From: Candidatus Poribacteria bacterium
GTDB lineage: Bacteria > Poribacteria > WGA-4E > WGA-3G
Assembly (NCBI GenBank): GCA_022822085.1
Contig: JAJECK010000074.1
Span: 39,501 to 103,500 of the forward strand
Length of the DNA stretch: 64,000 nucleotides
Direction of reading: 5' to 3'
Position numbers and translations under genes: made by a program. This document shows, piece by piece, positions 20,893 to 29,992 of this stretch (positions are counted from its first letter, which is position 1; each line of letters begins with the position of its first letter). Below the pieces are notes generated by a model. That model was given only the letters and a program-made list of their open reading frames with translations. It was not told the DNA's origin and ran no database searches.

Positions 20893-21798
20893 GGTTTCTC
20901 GGTAAGGACCATGCATACCAAAGGTCCAGGTAGTTCTTAGCAGTTCCTGTGGATTACCAGTATCATAACGGTTACCTGCAACTCTGTAACCAAACATACC
21001 TTCTTGCCTCACCATTTCTGCCATTGCATCCCGGAGTTGGACCTCACCGTGTGTCAAGATCTGGGTGCGGTAGTTGTGATCCAATATGTCAAACAGAAGC
21101 GGCGTGAGTAGGTCAATCCCAAAGTGGCAAAGATATTTATGCGTGTCCTCTGAGTCCCATACACCTTCAACCCGCATGTGTTCTCTCGCGAAGTCTACAT
21201 CAGGTTTTTCAGCAATTCGGTTTAACATATAAAGATTGGGGTTGTCAGGTGTAGCACTCCCTTGTACAATACCGTTCAGAGAGAGTTCGTCTTCATCACA
21301 CACATCAAGACTGGTTACAGATTTGCCCGCCTCAACAAAGACATCAACCAACTGTTTCGCACAAGTAGTATCTGTCCCTGAAATATACAGATGATCTCCG
21401 AGCAGGATCATGACAGGATCGTCAGCAGCAAAATCTTTTGCACAATAGATTGCATGTCCGAATCCCTGTGGTTCTGCTTGGATTGTAAACTGCAGCCGTT
21501 CTCCGATTTCTACCAACTTATCGGTTTGTTCCGCCAATTCAGGTTTGTCACGAATCGCGTCTGGTACATCACCAGAGAAATAGTCGTTGATAGGTTCAAC
21601 CTGATGCGGTTGTGCAACGAGACACACCTCCTCCACACCAGCCGTTATTGCCTCCTCAATTATCAACTGAATGATCGGTTTTGCAAGACCATCCTGTGTG
21701 ATAATCGGAAAGAGAGCCTTCGGGACGGCTTTTGTTGCGGGGAAGAGGCGTGTTCCGTATCCTGCGATCGGAATAATTGCCTTTTGAATTGTTTGCAT
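20884..21798 (-). CDS. galU: UTP-glucose-1-phosphate uridylyltransferase
   Basis: 304 residues. The N-terminal IIPIAGYGTRLFPATKAVPKA is the diagnostic GalU nucleotidyltransferase motif, with the catalytic lysine further on in the NRIAEKPD segment. QAEPQGFGHAIYCAKDF and LLGDHLYIS are also conserved. The enzyme makes UDP-glucose from UTP and glucose-1-phosphate for envelope polysaccharides. No clear Shine-Dalgarno before the ATG at 21798. It converges on the UPF0173 gene with a 9-bp overlap and lies downstream of the two LamG genes. Confidence 0.93.
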   Translation of the reverse strand: MQTIQKAIIPIAGYGTRLFPATKAVPKALFPIITQDGLAKPIIQLIIEEAITAGVEEVCLVAQPHQVEPINDYFSGDVPDAIRDKPELAEQTDKLVEIGERLQFTIQAEPQGFGHAIYCAKDFAADDPVMILLGDHLYISGTDTTCAKQLVDVFVEAGKSVTSLDVCDEDELSLNGIVQGSATPDNPNLYMLNRIAEKPDVDFAREHMRVEGVWDSEDTHKYLCHFGIDLLTPLLFDILDHNYRTQILTHGEVQLRDAMAEMVRQEGMFGYRVAGNRYDTGNPQELLRTTWTFGMHGPYRETLI

Positions 21799-21831
21799 CA
21801 GGTTTTACGTTGTTTGTAGAATCACAGATTC

Positions 21832-22689
21832 TTATTCAGAGGTCTTGATTTTCCCCCAAGTTGTTGTAATCTTGCCTGCTGCATCAACAGCAAAAGCACC
21901 TTCAATTCCGTTTTTGAGAGTCTTAACATCATCTTCAGAGAGAGGGATATTAAATACGACGATTTCATCAATGATCCCACCAAAATGACACCTTCCCTTA
22001 CCTGCATTACAACCGGTATCAGCTCCGATATAAACCGGTTCAGGAGAATCCCAGGGTTGTCCTACAGCGTTTGCGCTGTTTTGTAGTTCACCGTTAACAT
22101 AAATATAGATTTTTGCGCCATCCCATACACCCACAAGGTGTACCCACTCATTTACGGGAAGTGGTTCTCCGAGTGCTTCATGTTTTTCGGGGGCACTCCT
22201 GAGACGATAATGAAACGATGCTTGATTAATTCTCCCGCCAGGGTTTTCATGTGCACCCGTTCCAAGTAGGTATTGTGACCAAGTTGAACACCCAATTCCT
22301 TTCCAAATAACACATTTTCCTTCAGGTGGTATTGTCGGATAAATCCAGGCATGTATTGAGAACCCTTTTGAGTCCTTAAAATTCAGGGCTGCTAAACTAT
22401 CTACATCACCTTTCGTCCCGATACGGACATGGTTTTGTGCATCAACACCGCTGAACTCAATACCACCACCGAATTTAGCGTCTACCCATTTGAGATCACC
22501 AGTGATTACGCCATCGCTACCGTTTCCAGAAAGGTCTTTAACAGTCCCACCTTGTCCTTCTTCAAAGGTCCACATACCTTGAATTGTATCTGCAGCAAAT
22601 CTTGCTTCACTTGTTGGTATCAAAACGATACAAAGCATCGTAATAGCAATTAGAATAAACGTACAACCAGATACCTTTAGCACAGACAT
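21832..22689 (-). CDS. Secreted LamG (concanavalin A-like) domain protein 1
   Basis: 285 residues from the ATG at 22689, chosen because an AGGAGGAAAT site lies right before it; longer frames lack a site. A signal peptide covers the first 30 residues. The rest is one LamG/ConA-like lectin domain: MWTFEEGQGGTVKDLSGNG opens it, GFSIHAWIYP and EWVHLVGVWDG are the core strands, and GGIIDEIVVFNIPLSEDDVK closes it. Conserved cysteines (CVIWKGIGCSTW, CNAGKGRC) may form disulfides. Such domains bind glycans or serve as adhesion modules. It is a close paralogue of the upstream gene at 22882. Confidence 0.9.
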   Translation of the reverse strand: MSVLKVSGCTFILIAITMLCIVLIPTSEARFAADTIQGMWTFEEGQGGTVKDLSGNGSDGVITGDLKWVDAKFGGGIEFSGVDAQNHVRIGTKGDVDSLAALNFKDSKGFSIHAWIYPTIPPEGKCVIWKGIGCSTWSQYLLGTGAHENPGGRINQASFHYRLRSAPEKHEALGEPLPVNEWVHLVGVWDGAKIYIYVNGELQNSANAVGQPWDSPEPVYIGADTGCNAGKGRCHFGGIIDEIVVFNIPLSEDDVKTLKNGIEGAFAVDAAGKITTTWGKIKTSE

Positions 22690-22800
22690 ATTTCCTCCTA
22701 TTAGTTGAATTTTACTTGATACGTTTGTGCGATAAAGTGTGTTCAGTTTCCAGCAATCGAAATGATTAAGTTGGGAATCAGAAACTATAACATACAACAA

Positions 22801-22839
22801 GAATGCGATATCCATCATTATATTGCAGACATCGCATTC
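22801..22839. promoter_or_regulatory. Inverted repeat between the two LamG genes
   Basis: Arms GAATGCGAT and ATCGCATTC (9 bp, perfect) separated by 21 bp. It lies between the upstream LamG stop and the downstream LamG start and could be a weak terminator on the minus strand or an operator. No T-run of note follows. Confidence 0.45.
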
Positions 22840-22881
22840 TGAATGCCTACATAAGTATAGGCAGCATATATAAATTTGTTT

Positions 22882-23733
22882 CTATTTTGCAGCCTTAAGC
22901 TTACCCCACGTTGTCGTGGTTTTCCCAGCTGCATCAACAGCTAAAGCACCTTCAATACCATTGCCGAGTAATTTTACATCACCTTCTGATAGTGGAACGT
23001 TGAAGATAACGATTTCATCCATAATGCCGTTCCAATGGCACCGTCCGTTTCCATTTTCACAGCCAGGGTCAGCTCCTATATAGACTTCTTCTGGTGAAGC
23101 CCACGGGGGACCTGCTGCATCCGCACTGCCTTCAAGTTCACCGTTAACATAGATGTAGAGTTTCGCACCATCCCAAACACCTACAAGGTGTATCCACTCT
23201 TTTGCAGGAAGAGGATCGCCGAGTGCTTCATTTCTACCACCACCGTTTCCGGCACGGATATGAAACGAAGCTTGGTTAATCCGCGCGTCACCGTTTTCAT
23301 GTGCACCGGTTCCAAGTAGCCATTGCGACCAGGTTGAGCATCCACGTCCTTTCCAAATAACACATTTGCCGACTGGCTCTATCTCAGAATAAACCCAAGC
23401 GTGAACTGAGAACCCTTCGGAATCTTTGAAATCTAACGCTGCTAAGGAGTCGGCATCCCCTTTTTTTCCAATTTGAACGAAATTTTGTGAAGCAACACCG
23501 CTAAACACTAATCCATCGCCGAATTTGCCTTTTCCCCATTTGATGTCGCCAACAAATGTACCATCACTACCGTTTCCAGAAAGGTCGGTAACAGTATCAC
23601 CTTTTCCTTCTTCAAAGGTCCACATACCTTGAATTGTTTTTTCATCCAACTTTGCATCAGCCACGTTTACATACCCGATAACGGTAAGTAATAGGCTGAG
23701 GATAAAAGTCACCTTTATAACTTTGATATTCAC
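22882..23733 (-). CDS. Secreted LamG (concanavalin A-like) domain protein 2
   Basis: 283 residues from a GTG start at 23733 with AAGGAG upstream. Signal peptide about 1-27, then one LamG domain almost collinear with the neighbour at 21832: MWTFEEGKGDTVTDLSGNG, GFSVHAWVYSE, CVIWKGRGCSTWSQWLLGTG, EWIHLVGVWDGAKLYIYVNG and GIMDEIVIFNVPLSEGDVK. The two are clearly a recent tandem duplication. The C terminus AVDAAGKTTTTWGKLK is shared and unlike typical LamG ends. Extracytoplasmic glycan binding is the likely role. Confidence 0.9.
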   Translation of the reverse strand: MNIKVIKVTFILSLLLTVIGYVNVADAKLDEKTIQGMWTFEEGKGDTVTDLSGNGSDGTFVGDIKWGKGKFGDGLVFSGVASQNFVQIGKKGDADSLAALDFKDSEGFSVHAWVYSEIEPVGKCVIWKGRGCSTWSQWLLGTGAHENGDARINQASFHIRAGNGGGRNEALGDPLPAKEWIHLVGVWDGAKLYIYVNGELEGSADAAGPPWASPEEVYIGADPGCENGNGRCHWNGIMDEIVIFNVPLSEGDVKLLGNGIEGALAVDAAGKTTTTWGKLKAAK

Positions 23734-24049
23734 TTATATTCTCCTTTTATTTATTCTGACATTGCAGAGGTTGGTACAACCGTCTGTCAGATGCCGTGTG
23801 TTATTAGTTAAGTTCAGATACTAATCGTAATGAGCAAAAATTATCAGAGAACTCAAACTTTCAGCGTACTAAACCATTTCCAGTAGTCTAACATATACCA
23901 TTTTATTCGTCAAGAAAGTTTCCAATTATGGGGGTTATTTAGTTTTAAGAATTATCGCTTTTGTGTTTTACTAAAAGTTAAAGTTACTGGTCAAGTCCAG
24001 CGTAGCAAAACCGTAAGTATCAAGTAAAGGATATGAGTAACGCTCCTCA

Positions 24050-24177
24050 GTCCCGTCCAAAGATTAAGAAAATAAATCGGTAATTGGCGAGGTTAGGAAA
24101 CCTCGCCAGCGGAGGATCGAAACCTGCCTCGTACGGATAAAAAGTACCGAATTAATAAATTAATCTTCATTAGGGAC
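24050..24177. repeat. MITE-like element, GTCCC/GGGAC family with central GGCGAGG hairpin (copy 1)
   Basis: The left end GTCCC...AAGATTAAG and right end TTAATCTTCATTAGGGAC are imperfect inverted repeats. The centre holds the perfect hairpin GGCGAGGTTAGGAAACCTCGCC. A second copy lies at 44156-44285, where the termini match better. Both copies sit in gene-free regions next to a TTTCTATAAACAT-type repeat. Confidence 0.8.
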
Positions 24178-24355
24178 GATATGTTTATAGAATATAGAAG
24201 CGAGACCAACCCCTCTCTTTAGTCCCGTCCGGACGACATGTTGTCCTGTATCGTCCGAGTTGATTATGCACATATTGTTCGGAACTCAACTAAGGTGGTG
24301 TTAACGTTTTCTATAAACATGTCGTCAGGACGGGACTGAATGGCATATTTCAATA

Positions 24356-24498
24356 ATACCATTTCTAATTGACAAATTGTCATAATATATTGTAGGTCGG
24401 GTTTCGTTCCTCAACCCGACATGACGCTATAAGAAGTCGGGTTTCGTTCCTCAACCCGACGGACGAAATAATGTCATGTTATCATATAGAAATGGTAT
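24356..24498. repeat. MITE-like element, ATACCATTTCT family (copy 1) with nested GTCGGGTTTC repeats
   Basis: Terminal inverted repeats ATACCATTTCT and AGAAATGGTAT. Inside are two direct copies of a 25-bp imperfect palindrome that starts GTCGGGTTTCGTTCC and ends AACCCGAC, a word seen also at 17532, 40941 and 63923. Two further copies of the outer family lie at 24804-24918 and 63618-63731. Confidence 0.8.
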
Positions 24499-24550
24499 AA
24501 TAAAGTGCATAAAGACAACACATAAGTGGAAACAGGAACACATACTCACA

Positions 24551-24683
24551 CAGGACTTACGCATTTTCTCTTAAAGTCCCCTTGATAAGGGGGATTTAGG
24601 GGGTTAAAAAGACTAAAAACACTGAAATATCGCACCATTTAACCCCCCTACCCCCCTTATCAAGGGGGAATGCGTAAGTCCTG
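24551..24683. repeat. MITE with 15-bp perfect terminal inverted repeats and 5-bp target duplication (copy 1)
   Basis: Ends CAGGACTTACGCATT and AATGCGTAAGTCCTG are perfect inverted repeats; the halves also pair through CCCCTTGATAAGGGGG-type segments, so the whole 133 bp is nearly palindromic. The flanks carry a direct repeat TCACA at 24546-24550 and 24684-24688, a target-site duplication. A second copy with its own duplication lies at 50264-50395. Confidence 0.92.
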
Positions 24684-24803
24684 TCACAATAACAGCGGTT
24701 TATGTTGCCAAAAACTTTACACACCCAATACAACTATGACTGACAAATATTGCTTTGCATGAATATTGACAATCTGTTATAGTATATCTTAAGATATGTA
24801 ATA

Positions 24804-24918
24804 ATACCATTTCTATAAATGTTTATCCTATGAAGAGTCGTTAAAGCAGGCCTTGAAGGACCGCACAAACTGGAAGTTTATGGTACATTATAGAGACTAT
24901 AATTATCAGAAATGGTAT
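24804..24918. repeat. MITE-like element, ATACCATTTCT family (copy 2)
   Basis: 115 bp with the same 11-bp terminal inverted repeats as 24356-24498 but a different interior. It ends 53 bp before the aroC start and may supply or disrupt the aroC promoter. Confidence 0.8.
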
Positions 24919-24971
24919 AAGATACAATATAGAGATATACTTGATCTAAACGCACCTAACGGAACAAATTC

Positions 24972-26045
24972 ATGAACACTTTTGGGCACCTTTTTCGAAT
25001 AACAACTTGGGGTGAATCACATGGCGGTGGTGTCGGTGTAGTAGTAGACGGTTGCCCTCCACAGATTGATATAGATATAGACGCTATACAATATGAACTC
25101 TATCGTCGTCGACCGGGACAGAGTCACCTCACCACGCCACGTCAAGAAGAAGACGTTGTTGAAATACTCTCAGGCGTGTTTGAAGGTAAAAGTCTCGGAA
25201 CTCCCATCTCAATGTTGGTCCGGAACAAGGACGCGCGACCATCTGCTTATGAACACCTGAAAAACTTGTACCGTCCCTCACATGCTGACTTTACTTATCA
25301 GCAAAAGTATGGAATAAGAAACTGGCAAGGGGGTGGTAGGGCAAGTGCGCGGGAAACCATCGGAAGGGTTGCGGCAGGTGCAATCGCAAAGCAGATATTA
25401 CGTGTAAAGTGTGAAACCGAAACGCTCGCGTATGTAAAACAGATACATACACTCCAAGCCACAGTAGATATAGAGACGGTTACGCATGATGAGATAGAAG
25501 CAAGTCCTGTAAGATGTCCAGACTCAATCGTCAGTCCAAAAATGGCAGAACGCATTGACCAGGCACGACGCGACAAGGATTCTCTCGGTGGTATAATTGA
25601 ATCCGTATGTCGCAATGTTCCAGTTGGGCTCGGTGAACCTGTTTTTGACAAACTTAAAGCGGATTTAGCAAAAGGGATGATGTCTCTTCCCGCAACAATG
25701 GGATTTCAAATAGGTTCAGGATTTGACGGTATCACGATGACCGGCTCTGAACATAACGATGCATTCTACAATGAGTCTGGACAGATTCGCACACGCACGA
25801 ACAATTCTGGTGGCACACAAGGTGGCATTTCAAACGGAGAAGATATCGTGTTTCAAGTTGCTTTCAAACCAACAGCAACGATTGGCAAACCGCAACAGAC
25901 TGTTGATATGGACGGGAATGAGGTGACATTAGAAGCAAGCGGACGACACGACCCGTGTGTGTTAATTCGTGCCCCGGCAATCGTAGAAGCGATGGCAGCA
26001 CTTGTACTTGCTGACCATCTACTACGACACCATGCAAAATCCTAA
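24972..26045 (+). CDS. aroC: Chorismate synthase
   Basis: 357 residues, the normal family length. All AroC signatures are present: [17 protein letters not shown] near residue 15, RRRPGQS at about 45, [16 protein letters not shown] near 130 and [17 protein letters not shown] near the end. The enzyme turns EPSP into chorismate using reduced FMN, the last shared step of aromatic amino acid and quinone synthesis; menG/ubiE in the same window uses a product of this branch. Only a weak CGGAAC element precedes the ATG. No shikimate pathway neighbour is present. Confidence 0.97.
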   Translation: MNTFGHLFRITTWGESHGGGVGVVVDGCPPQIDIDIDAIQYELYRRRPGQSHLTTPRQEEDVVEILSGVFEGKSLGTPISMLVRNKDARPSAYEHLKNLYRPSHADFTYQQKYGIRNWQGGGRASARETIGRVAAGAIAKQILRVKCETETLAYVKQIHTLQATVDIETVTHDEIEASPVRCPDSIVSPKMAERIDQARRDKDSLGGIIESVCRNVPVGLGEPVFDKLKADLAKGMMSLPATMGFQIGSGFDGITMTGSEHNDAFYNESGQIRTRTNNSGGTQGGISNGEDIVFQVAFKPTATIGKPQQTVDMDGNEVTLEASGRHDPCVLIRAPAIVEAMAALVLADHLLRHHAKS

Positions 26046-26254
26046 CATTACGACTTGTGCCAGTTAACTAACTGTTTGTATTAAATTCGCATATATTGGG
26101 TATGATATATATACATATCGTCCCTACGGGACTAAAGAGCATCCAAAGCAAAAGATATACGGTCTATCCTCCTCCCTGTGTGAAACAATGTTTAACAAAT
26201 TGTTATTTAGCACAACTCGTTAACATTATAAGAGATTAATTCTACAGTATAAAT
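26046..26254. other. Intergenic region aroC-mgtE
   Basis: 209 bp. It holds the word CATATCGTCCCTACGGGACT at about 26115, related to the TATCGTCC...GGACGGGACT repeats near 24310 and 44100. No clear promoter or Mg2+ riboswitch was recognised in front of mgtE. Confidence 0.5.
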
Positions 26255-27643
26255 ATGGAAGGCCAAACAATCATTACAACACAAGATGTTGATGAACTGT
26301 TTATCTCCACGGTTGTTCGTTTGATTCAACGCCGTGCCTTTCCGAACCTTCGTAACATCATAGCAAAAACACATTCGGCAGATATCGCAAGGTGGTTTCC
26401 GCGCTTACGTCCCGAGGCAAAGAGCAGCCTTTTCACGCTACTAATTGAAGAAAATCGCATGGGAGAGGTGTTATGTGAACTAAATGCGGCAGATATCAAC
26501 GAATTTATTGAAGAAACTGAACCTGCGACCGTTGTGAGTGTCTTACACACAATGCCCGCAGACGATGTTACACGGATTTTATCCGATATACCTGAAGAGA
26601 AGAAGGAGGAACTACTCAATCTTATTGAGGGAGCAACCTCTGAGCACGTTGAACAACTACTTGAGTATGAAGAGAAAACTGCTGGTGCGATTATGTCACC
26701 GAATTATTTTGCACTGCCTCAAGAGACAACCGCTGCTGAAGCAACCGAGATGATTCGTGATCTCACAGAAATAGACATACCACCGATTACCTTCTATGTC
26801 TATGTCGTTGACGAAGAAAATAAACTAAAAGGTGTGCTATCCTTACGGCAGTTAGTGCAGACAAAACCAGGGACACCCCTCAAGAGTTTGATGACATCGC
26901 ATTTATATACTGTTCATACCGACATGTCACAAGAAACGGTAGCACGTGCTGTCGCTCGTTACAATTTGTTAGCAATCCCTGTCATCAATAGCATCGGGCA
27001 ATTAGTCGGTATAGTCACAATTGACGATATTGTAGATGTTATCCGCGAAGAGAATACGGAAGATATGTTAAAGATGGCAGGAACGGGTGATCTTGATATT
27101 ACGTCTCGTTCCATTTTCAGAAACACCCGCGCACGCTTGCCGTGGCTACTTGCGAGTTTTGCGGGTGGGTTACTTGCAGTATATGTCATCGGTTTTTTTG
27201 AAACCCAGTTGAAACAGATAGCTGCCTTAGCAGCATTTATACCAGTTATCATGGGAATGGGAGGAAATATAGGAACACAATCCTCTACCATCATCGTACG
27301 AAGTATCGCAATCGGGGAAGTCAGCATCAAAGACACTTGGCGAGTATTGTGGCGTGAATTTAGCACGGGTGCCTTGCTCGGTACAACTTACGGTGTGTTG
27401 CTTGGTGGTTTCGCCTATCTTTTTCCACAATTCAGAGAATATGCATGGAAGTTGCCGCTTGTTGTCGCACTTGCTATCTTCGTGAATATGATGATTGCGG
27501 CAACGGTAGGAACTGTCATACCGATGTTTTTCAAACGTGTGAATATTGATCCTGCTGTCGCAACAGGGCCTTTCGTTACAACTGCAATTGATGTCATTGG
27601 GATTTTTACATATTTTTTGTTTGCCAATCTGTTCCTTTTTTGA
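26255..27643 (+). CDS. mgtE: MgtE-family magnesium transporter
   Basis: 462 residues in the standard MgtE order: an N-terminal superhelical domain with repeats such as ADINEFIEETEPATVVSVLH; two CBS domains (YEEKTAGAIMSP, then LMTSHLYTVHTDMSQETVA and LVGIVTIDDIVDVIREE); and a five-helix membrane domain from about residue 285 with the pore motif PVIMGMGGNIGTQSSTIIVR. It carries Mg2+ across the inner membrane, gated by cytosolic Mg2+. No Shine-Dalgarno precedes the ATG. The first half of the CHAD protein follows directly. Confidence 0.96.
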   Translation: MEGQTIITTQDVDELFISTVVRLIQRRAFPNLRNIIAKTHSADIARWFPRLRPEAKSSLFTLLIEENRMGEVLCELNAADINEFIEETEPATVVSVLHTMPADDVTRILSDIPEEKKEELLNLIEGATSEHVEQLLEYEEKTAGAIMSPNYFALPQETTAAEATEMIRDLTEIDIPPITFYVYVVDEENKLKGVLSLRQLVQTKPGTPLKSLMTSHLYTVHTDMSQETVARAVARYNLLAIPVINSIGQLVGIVTIDDIVDVIREENTEDMLKMAGTGDLDITSRSIFRNTRARLPWLLASFAGGLLAVYVIGFFETQLKQIAALAAFIPVIMGMGGNIGTQSSTIIVRSIAIGEVSIKDTWRVLWREFSTGALLGTTYGVLLGGFAYLFPQFREYAWKLPLVVALAIFVNMMIAATVGTVIPMFFKRVNIDPAVATGPFVTTAIDVIGIFTYFLFANLFLF

Positions 27644-27693
27644 GAAATTGGTGTAGGGTAAAAATTACATTTATATCCATCACTGATGATATA

Positions 27694-28179
27694 ATGGGTC
27701 CTAAAATGTCTACAGCAATAGAAATCAAAGGTGTCGCCCCCGAAGAGAATATGGAAACCTGTGCACGACTAATTATCGTCGGCTATTTCCGCGAGATGAT
27801 GTCTCACAAAGATGGAGCTATAGACGGTACAAATATTGAATTCGTTCACGATATGCGGGTTGCTTCTCGTCGTTTACGTGCAGCAATGGATAACTTCTCG
27901 GACTGCTTTCAAAGAGAACCGTTCAAGCAATATTACAAACAGATACGTACAATCACACGGACAATGGGGGGAGTTCGTGATTTAGATGTACTTATCAGAC
28001 ATTTTCAATCGGAATTACAGACCTTGTCAATCAATGAACAAAGAGACATAAAAGGACTGATTGAACACCTACAGCAGAAACGTCAAACCGCGCGTAAACC
28101 GATGTTAGATTTATTTATAGAACTTGATGCAAACGATTTTGAAAAACAATTTCTCGCTTTTTTTGAGGTAGATGAATGA
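27694..28179 (+). CDS. CHAD domain protein, N-terminal half
   Basis: About 161 residues from the ATG at 27694; ATG 27706 or a TTG at 27640 overlapping mgtE are alternatives. The segment EFVHDMRVASRRLRAAMDNF is the first conserved histidine/arginine helix of the CHAD fold, which binds polyphosphate in known members. The frame ends after one CHAD half-repeat and overlaps the next gene by 8 bp, in a different frame; the second half-repeat is in that gene. A full CHAD domain needs both halves. Confidence 0.82.
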   Translation: MGPKMSTAIEIKGVAPEENMETCARLIIVGYFREMMSHKDGAIDGTNIEFVHDMRVASRRLRAAMDNFSDCFQREPFKQYYKQIRTITRTMGGVRDLDVLIRHFQSELQTLSINEQRDIKGLIEHLQQKRQTARKPMLDLFIELDANDFEKQFLAFFEVDE

Positions 28180-28645
28180 GATGGCAAAACCACGAAAAAT
28201 CACAGGGATTACACCACAACAAGATTATCAGACAAATGCCCGGATAATTTTACCGCAAAGGCTTGAAGAGGTATACAGTTGGGAGCAATATATTATAGAC
28301 CCAGAACGAAGAGAAGAACTCCACAACATGCGAATTTCTGTGAAAAGACTTCGGTATACGATGGAATTCTTTGCAGTCAACTACGATACACGTTTCTCCG
28401 AATTTCTTGGTGTTATTATTGATATGCAGGATATACTCGGAGATATTCACGACAGTGATGTTATATTGGATACCTTAATTGACTATAAGAGTAGTTGTGA
28501 ATATAATGAATTACGTGGCGTTGACATGCTTATTTCACGCACACAAAACAATCGTAGGACCGATTATGGAACATTTCTCAATAAATGGAGACAATTATCT
28601 GAAACAAACTTTAAACAAAAACTTCTCAATATTTTTGCGTCATAG
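28172..28645 (+). CDS. CHAD domain protein, C-terminal half
   Basis: 157 residues from ATG 28172, or 154 from ATG 28181; a GAGGT element in the end of the upstream gene serves either. ELHNMRISVKRLRYTMEFF is the second conserved CHAD helix pair, and GDIHDSDVILDTL is also typical. The relation to the upstream frame is a simple frame change at an ATGAATGAGATG overlap, so this may be a genuine split gene with coupled translation or a single gene broken by an indel. Confidence 0.82.
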   Translation: MNEMAKPRKITGITPQQDYQTNARIILPQRLEEVYSWEQYIIDPERREELHNMRISVKRLRYTMEFFAVNYDTRFSEFLGVIIDMQDILGDIHDSDVILDTLIDYKSSCEYNELRGVDMLISRTQNNRRTDYGTFLNKWRQLSETNFKQKLLNIFAS

Positions 28646-28821
28646 AATTCGAATATGATGGTGCATTCTAAACATGAATTAACACAATCGTTATAAGGTA
28701 GACAAGGGGTCCTAACCCTGATAGACCAGAGATTAAACGTGATGAGTTTCGCAAACTCCACTAAAACATGATTTAACTTTCAGTAATATATATCACTTGT
28801 TAAGTAATCCTGACCCGGAAA

Positions 28822-29931
28822 ATGGTTTCTACAATGATCCAAATAAGCGACAACACAATCAACAATCTATTATTAATTCCTACTATTGTTTTGGTAGGTA
28901 TATTGCTTGTTCTTAGCAGTTGTGGCAATATTGATGAAAATAGCCAACCCGAAATTGGGAATATTGCAGACCAGACACTTAATATAGGCGAAGAAACACG
29001 GATTAAAATAAACATCATTGATACGGATTCAGATGATAGGCATGAGATTAAAGTTGAATCTAACAATGAGAATGTAGCGCAGGTACAAATAAGTAGTATA
29101 ACTAACTTTACAATTATAGGTATTGCCCATGGGGCAGCGTCTATCACAGTTCTCGTTAGGGACGACAGCTACGAAGACAATGACACTTCAAATCCTATGG
29201 TGTTTGATGTTACTGTTCTTGAAGCAACGGCCTCTCGTGAACCACACATAACAGATGAAGATTATGATTTGGCAGCTAACAGATCAGTTACTATAAGTGA
29301 AATTATGTATGCAGCAGAGGATAGATTCACACCGCCGCAATGGATAGAATTGCATAATGCTAGTCCGAAAAGGATTAATCTTAGAGGGTGGAGAGTGCTC
29401 ATTCAGAACAAAAACACACCTGATTTGACCAAGCCGCAGAATGTGGATGTAGAGTTTACCTTTGATGATGATTTCTGGGACGATGCTCCAATGTTGCCTC
29501 CGAATGGAACTGTTCTGATTAGTTCTTCGGACGTAAATGACAACATAAACTCTACCGACCTGCCTGAAAACCAGATCTATGATCTAAGATGGCGGACAAA
29601 TTTACCTTTCGGTTTGTGGGATACAATGCTGAGTGTAGAAGCTTTCTCTATAAAACTATTTGATGGTAGAGAAACTCTGATAGACGAGGTTGGAAACTTT
29701 AATGGCAGTAATCAGTTATGGCAATTTGATCTCGAACATAGAGGTAAAACCAAAGATGGATTCCGGAGTTCGGTTTTACGACGTTATCACAACGGTTATG
29801 CAGTTGATGGAAAACAAAAAAACAGCTGGATTCCTACTGTAAATGCAAAATTAAATAAGGATGAACTGACCTACTATGGAGATAAGAATGACATCAGTTC
29901 ACCCGGTATTCCTCCTGATATAGGTCAATAA
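28822..29931 (+). CDS. Lipoprotein with Ig-like and lamin-tail domains
   Basis: 369 residues. A hydrophobic N terminus ends in the lipobox-like VLSSCGN at about residue 34, so it is probably lipid-anchored. Residues about 42-130 look like a cadherin- or Big-type beta sandwich (PEIGNIADQTLNIGEETRI, DTDSDDRHEIKV, VFDVTVLEAT). From about 153 the segment TISEIMYAAEDRFTPPQWIE then LHNASPKRINLRGWRV is the classic start of a lamin-tail domain (LTD), found in secreted bacterial proteins. Upstream is a GGAAA element. Role unknown; surface or extracellular polymer association is likely. Confidence 0.85.
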   Translation: MVSTMIQISDNTINNLLLIPTIVLVGILLVLSSCGNIDENSQPEIGNIADQTLNIGEETRIKINIIDTDSDDRHEIKVESNNENVAQVQISSITNFTIIGIAHGAASITVLVRDDSYEDNDTSNPMVFDVTVLEATASREPHITDEDYDLAANRSVTISEIMYAAEDRFTPPQWIELHNASPKRINLRGWRVLIQNKNTPDLTKPQNVDVEFTFDDDFWDDAPMLPPNGTVLISSSDVNDNINSTDLPENQIYDLRWRTNLPFGLWDTMLSVEAFSIKLFDGRETLIDEVGNFNGSNQLWQFDLEHRGKTKDGFRSSVLRRYHNGYAVDGKQKNSWIPTVNAKLNKDELTYYGDKNDISSPGIPPDIGQ

Positions 29932-29992
29932 TATTATCTCATAACCTGAACGTGTATCTTACATCAAACTCACGTAAACAAAGGAAATTAAA

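Larger units (their letters stand above)
23734..24971. other. Gene-free repeat hotspot between LamG genes and aroC
   Basis: About 1.24 kb with no supportable gene. It contains at least four palindromic elements in a row (24050-24177, 24356-24498, 24551-24683, 24804-24918), listed separately. Between the first two (24178-24334) lies a further imperfect inverted repeat: GATATGTTTATAGAA on the left and TTTCTATAAACATGTCGTC on the right, ending in a GGACGGGACT word that also occurs at 44108. Confidence 0.8.
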
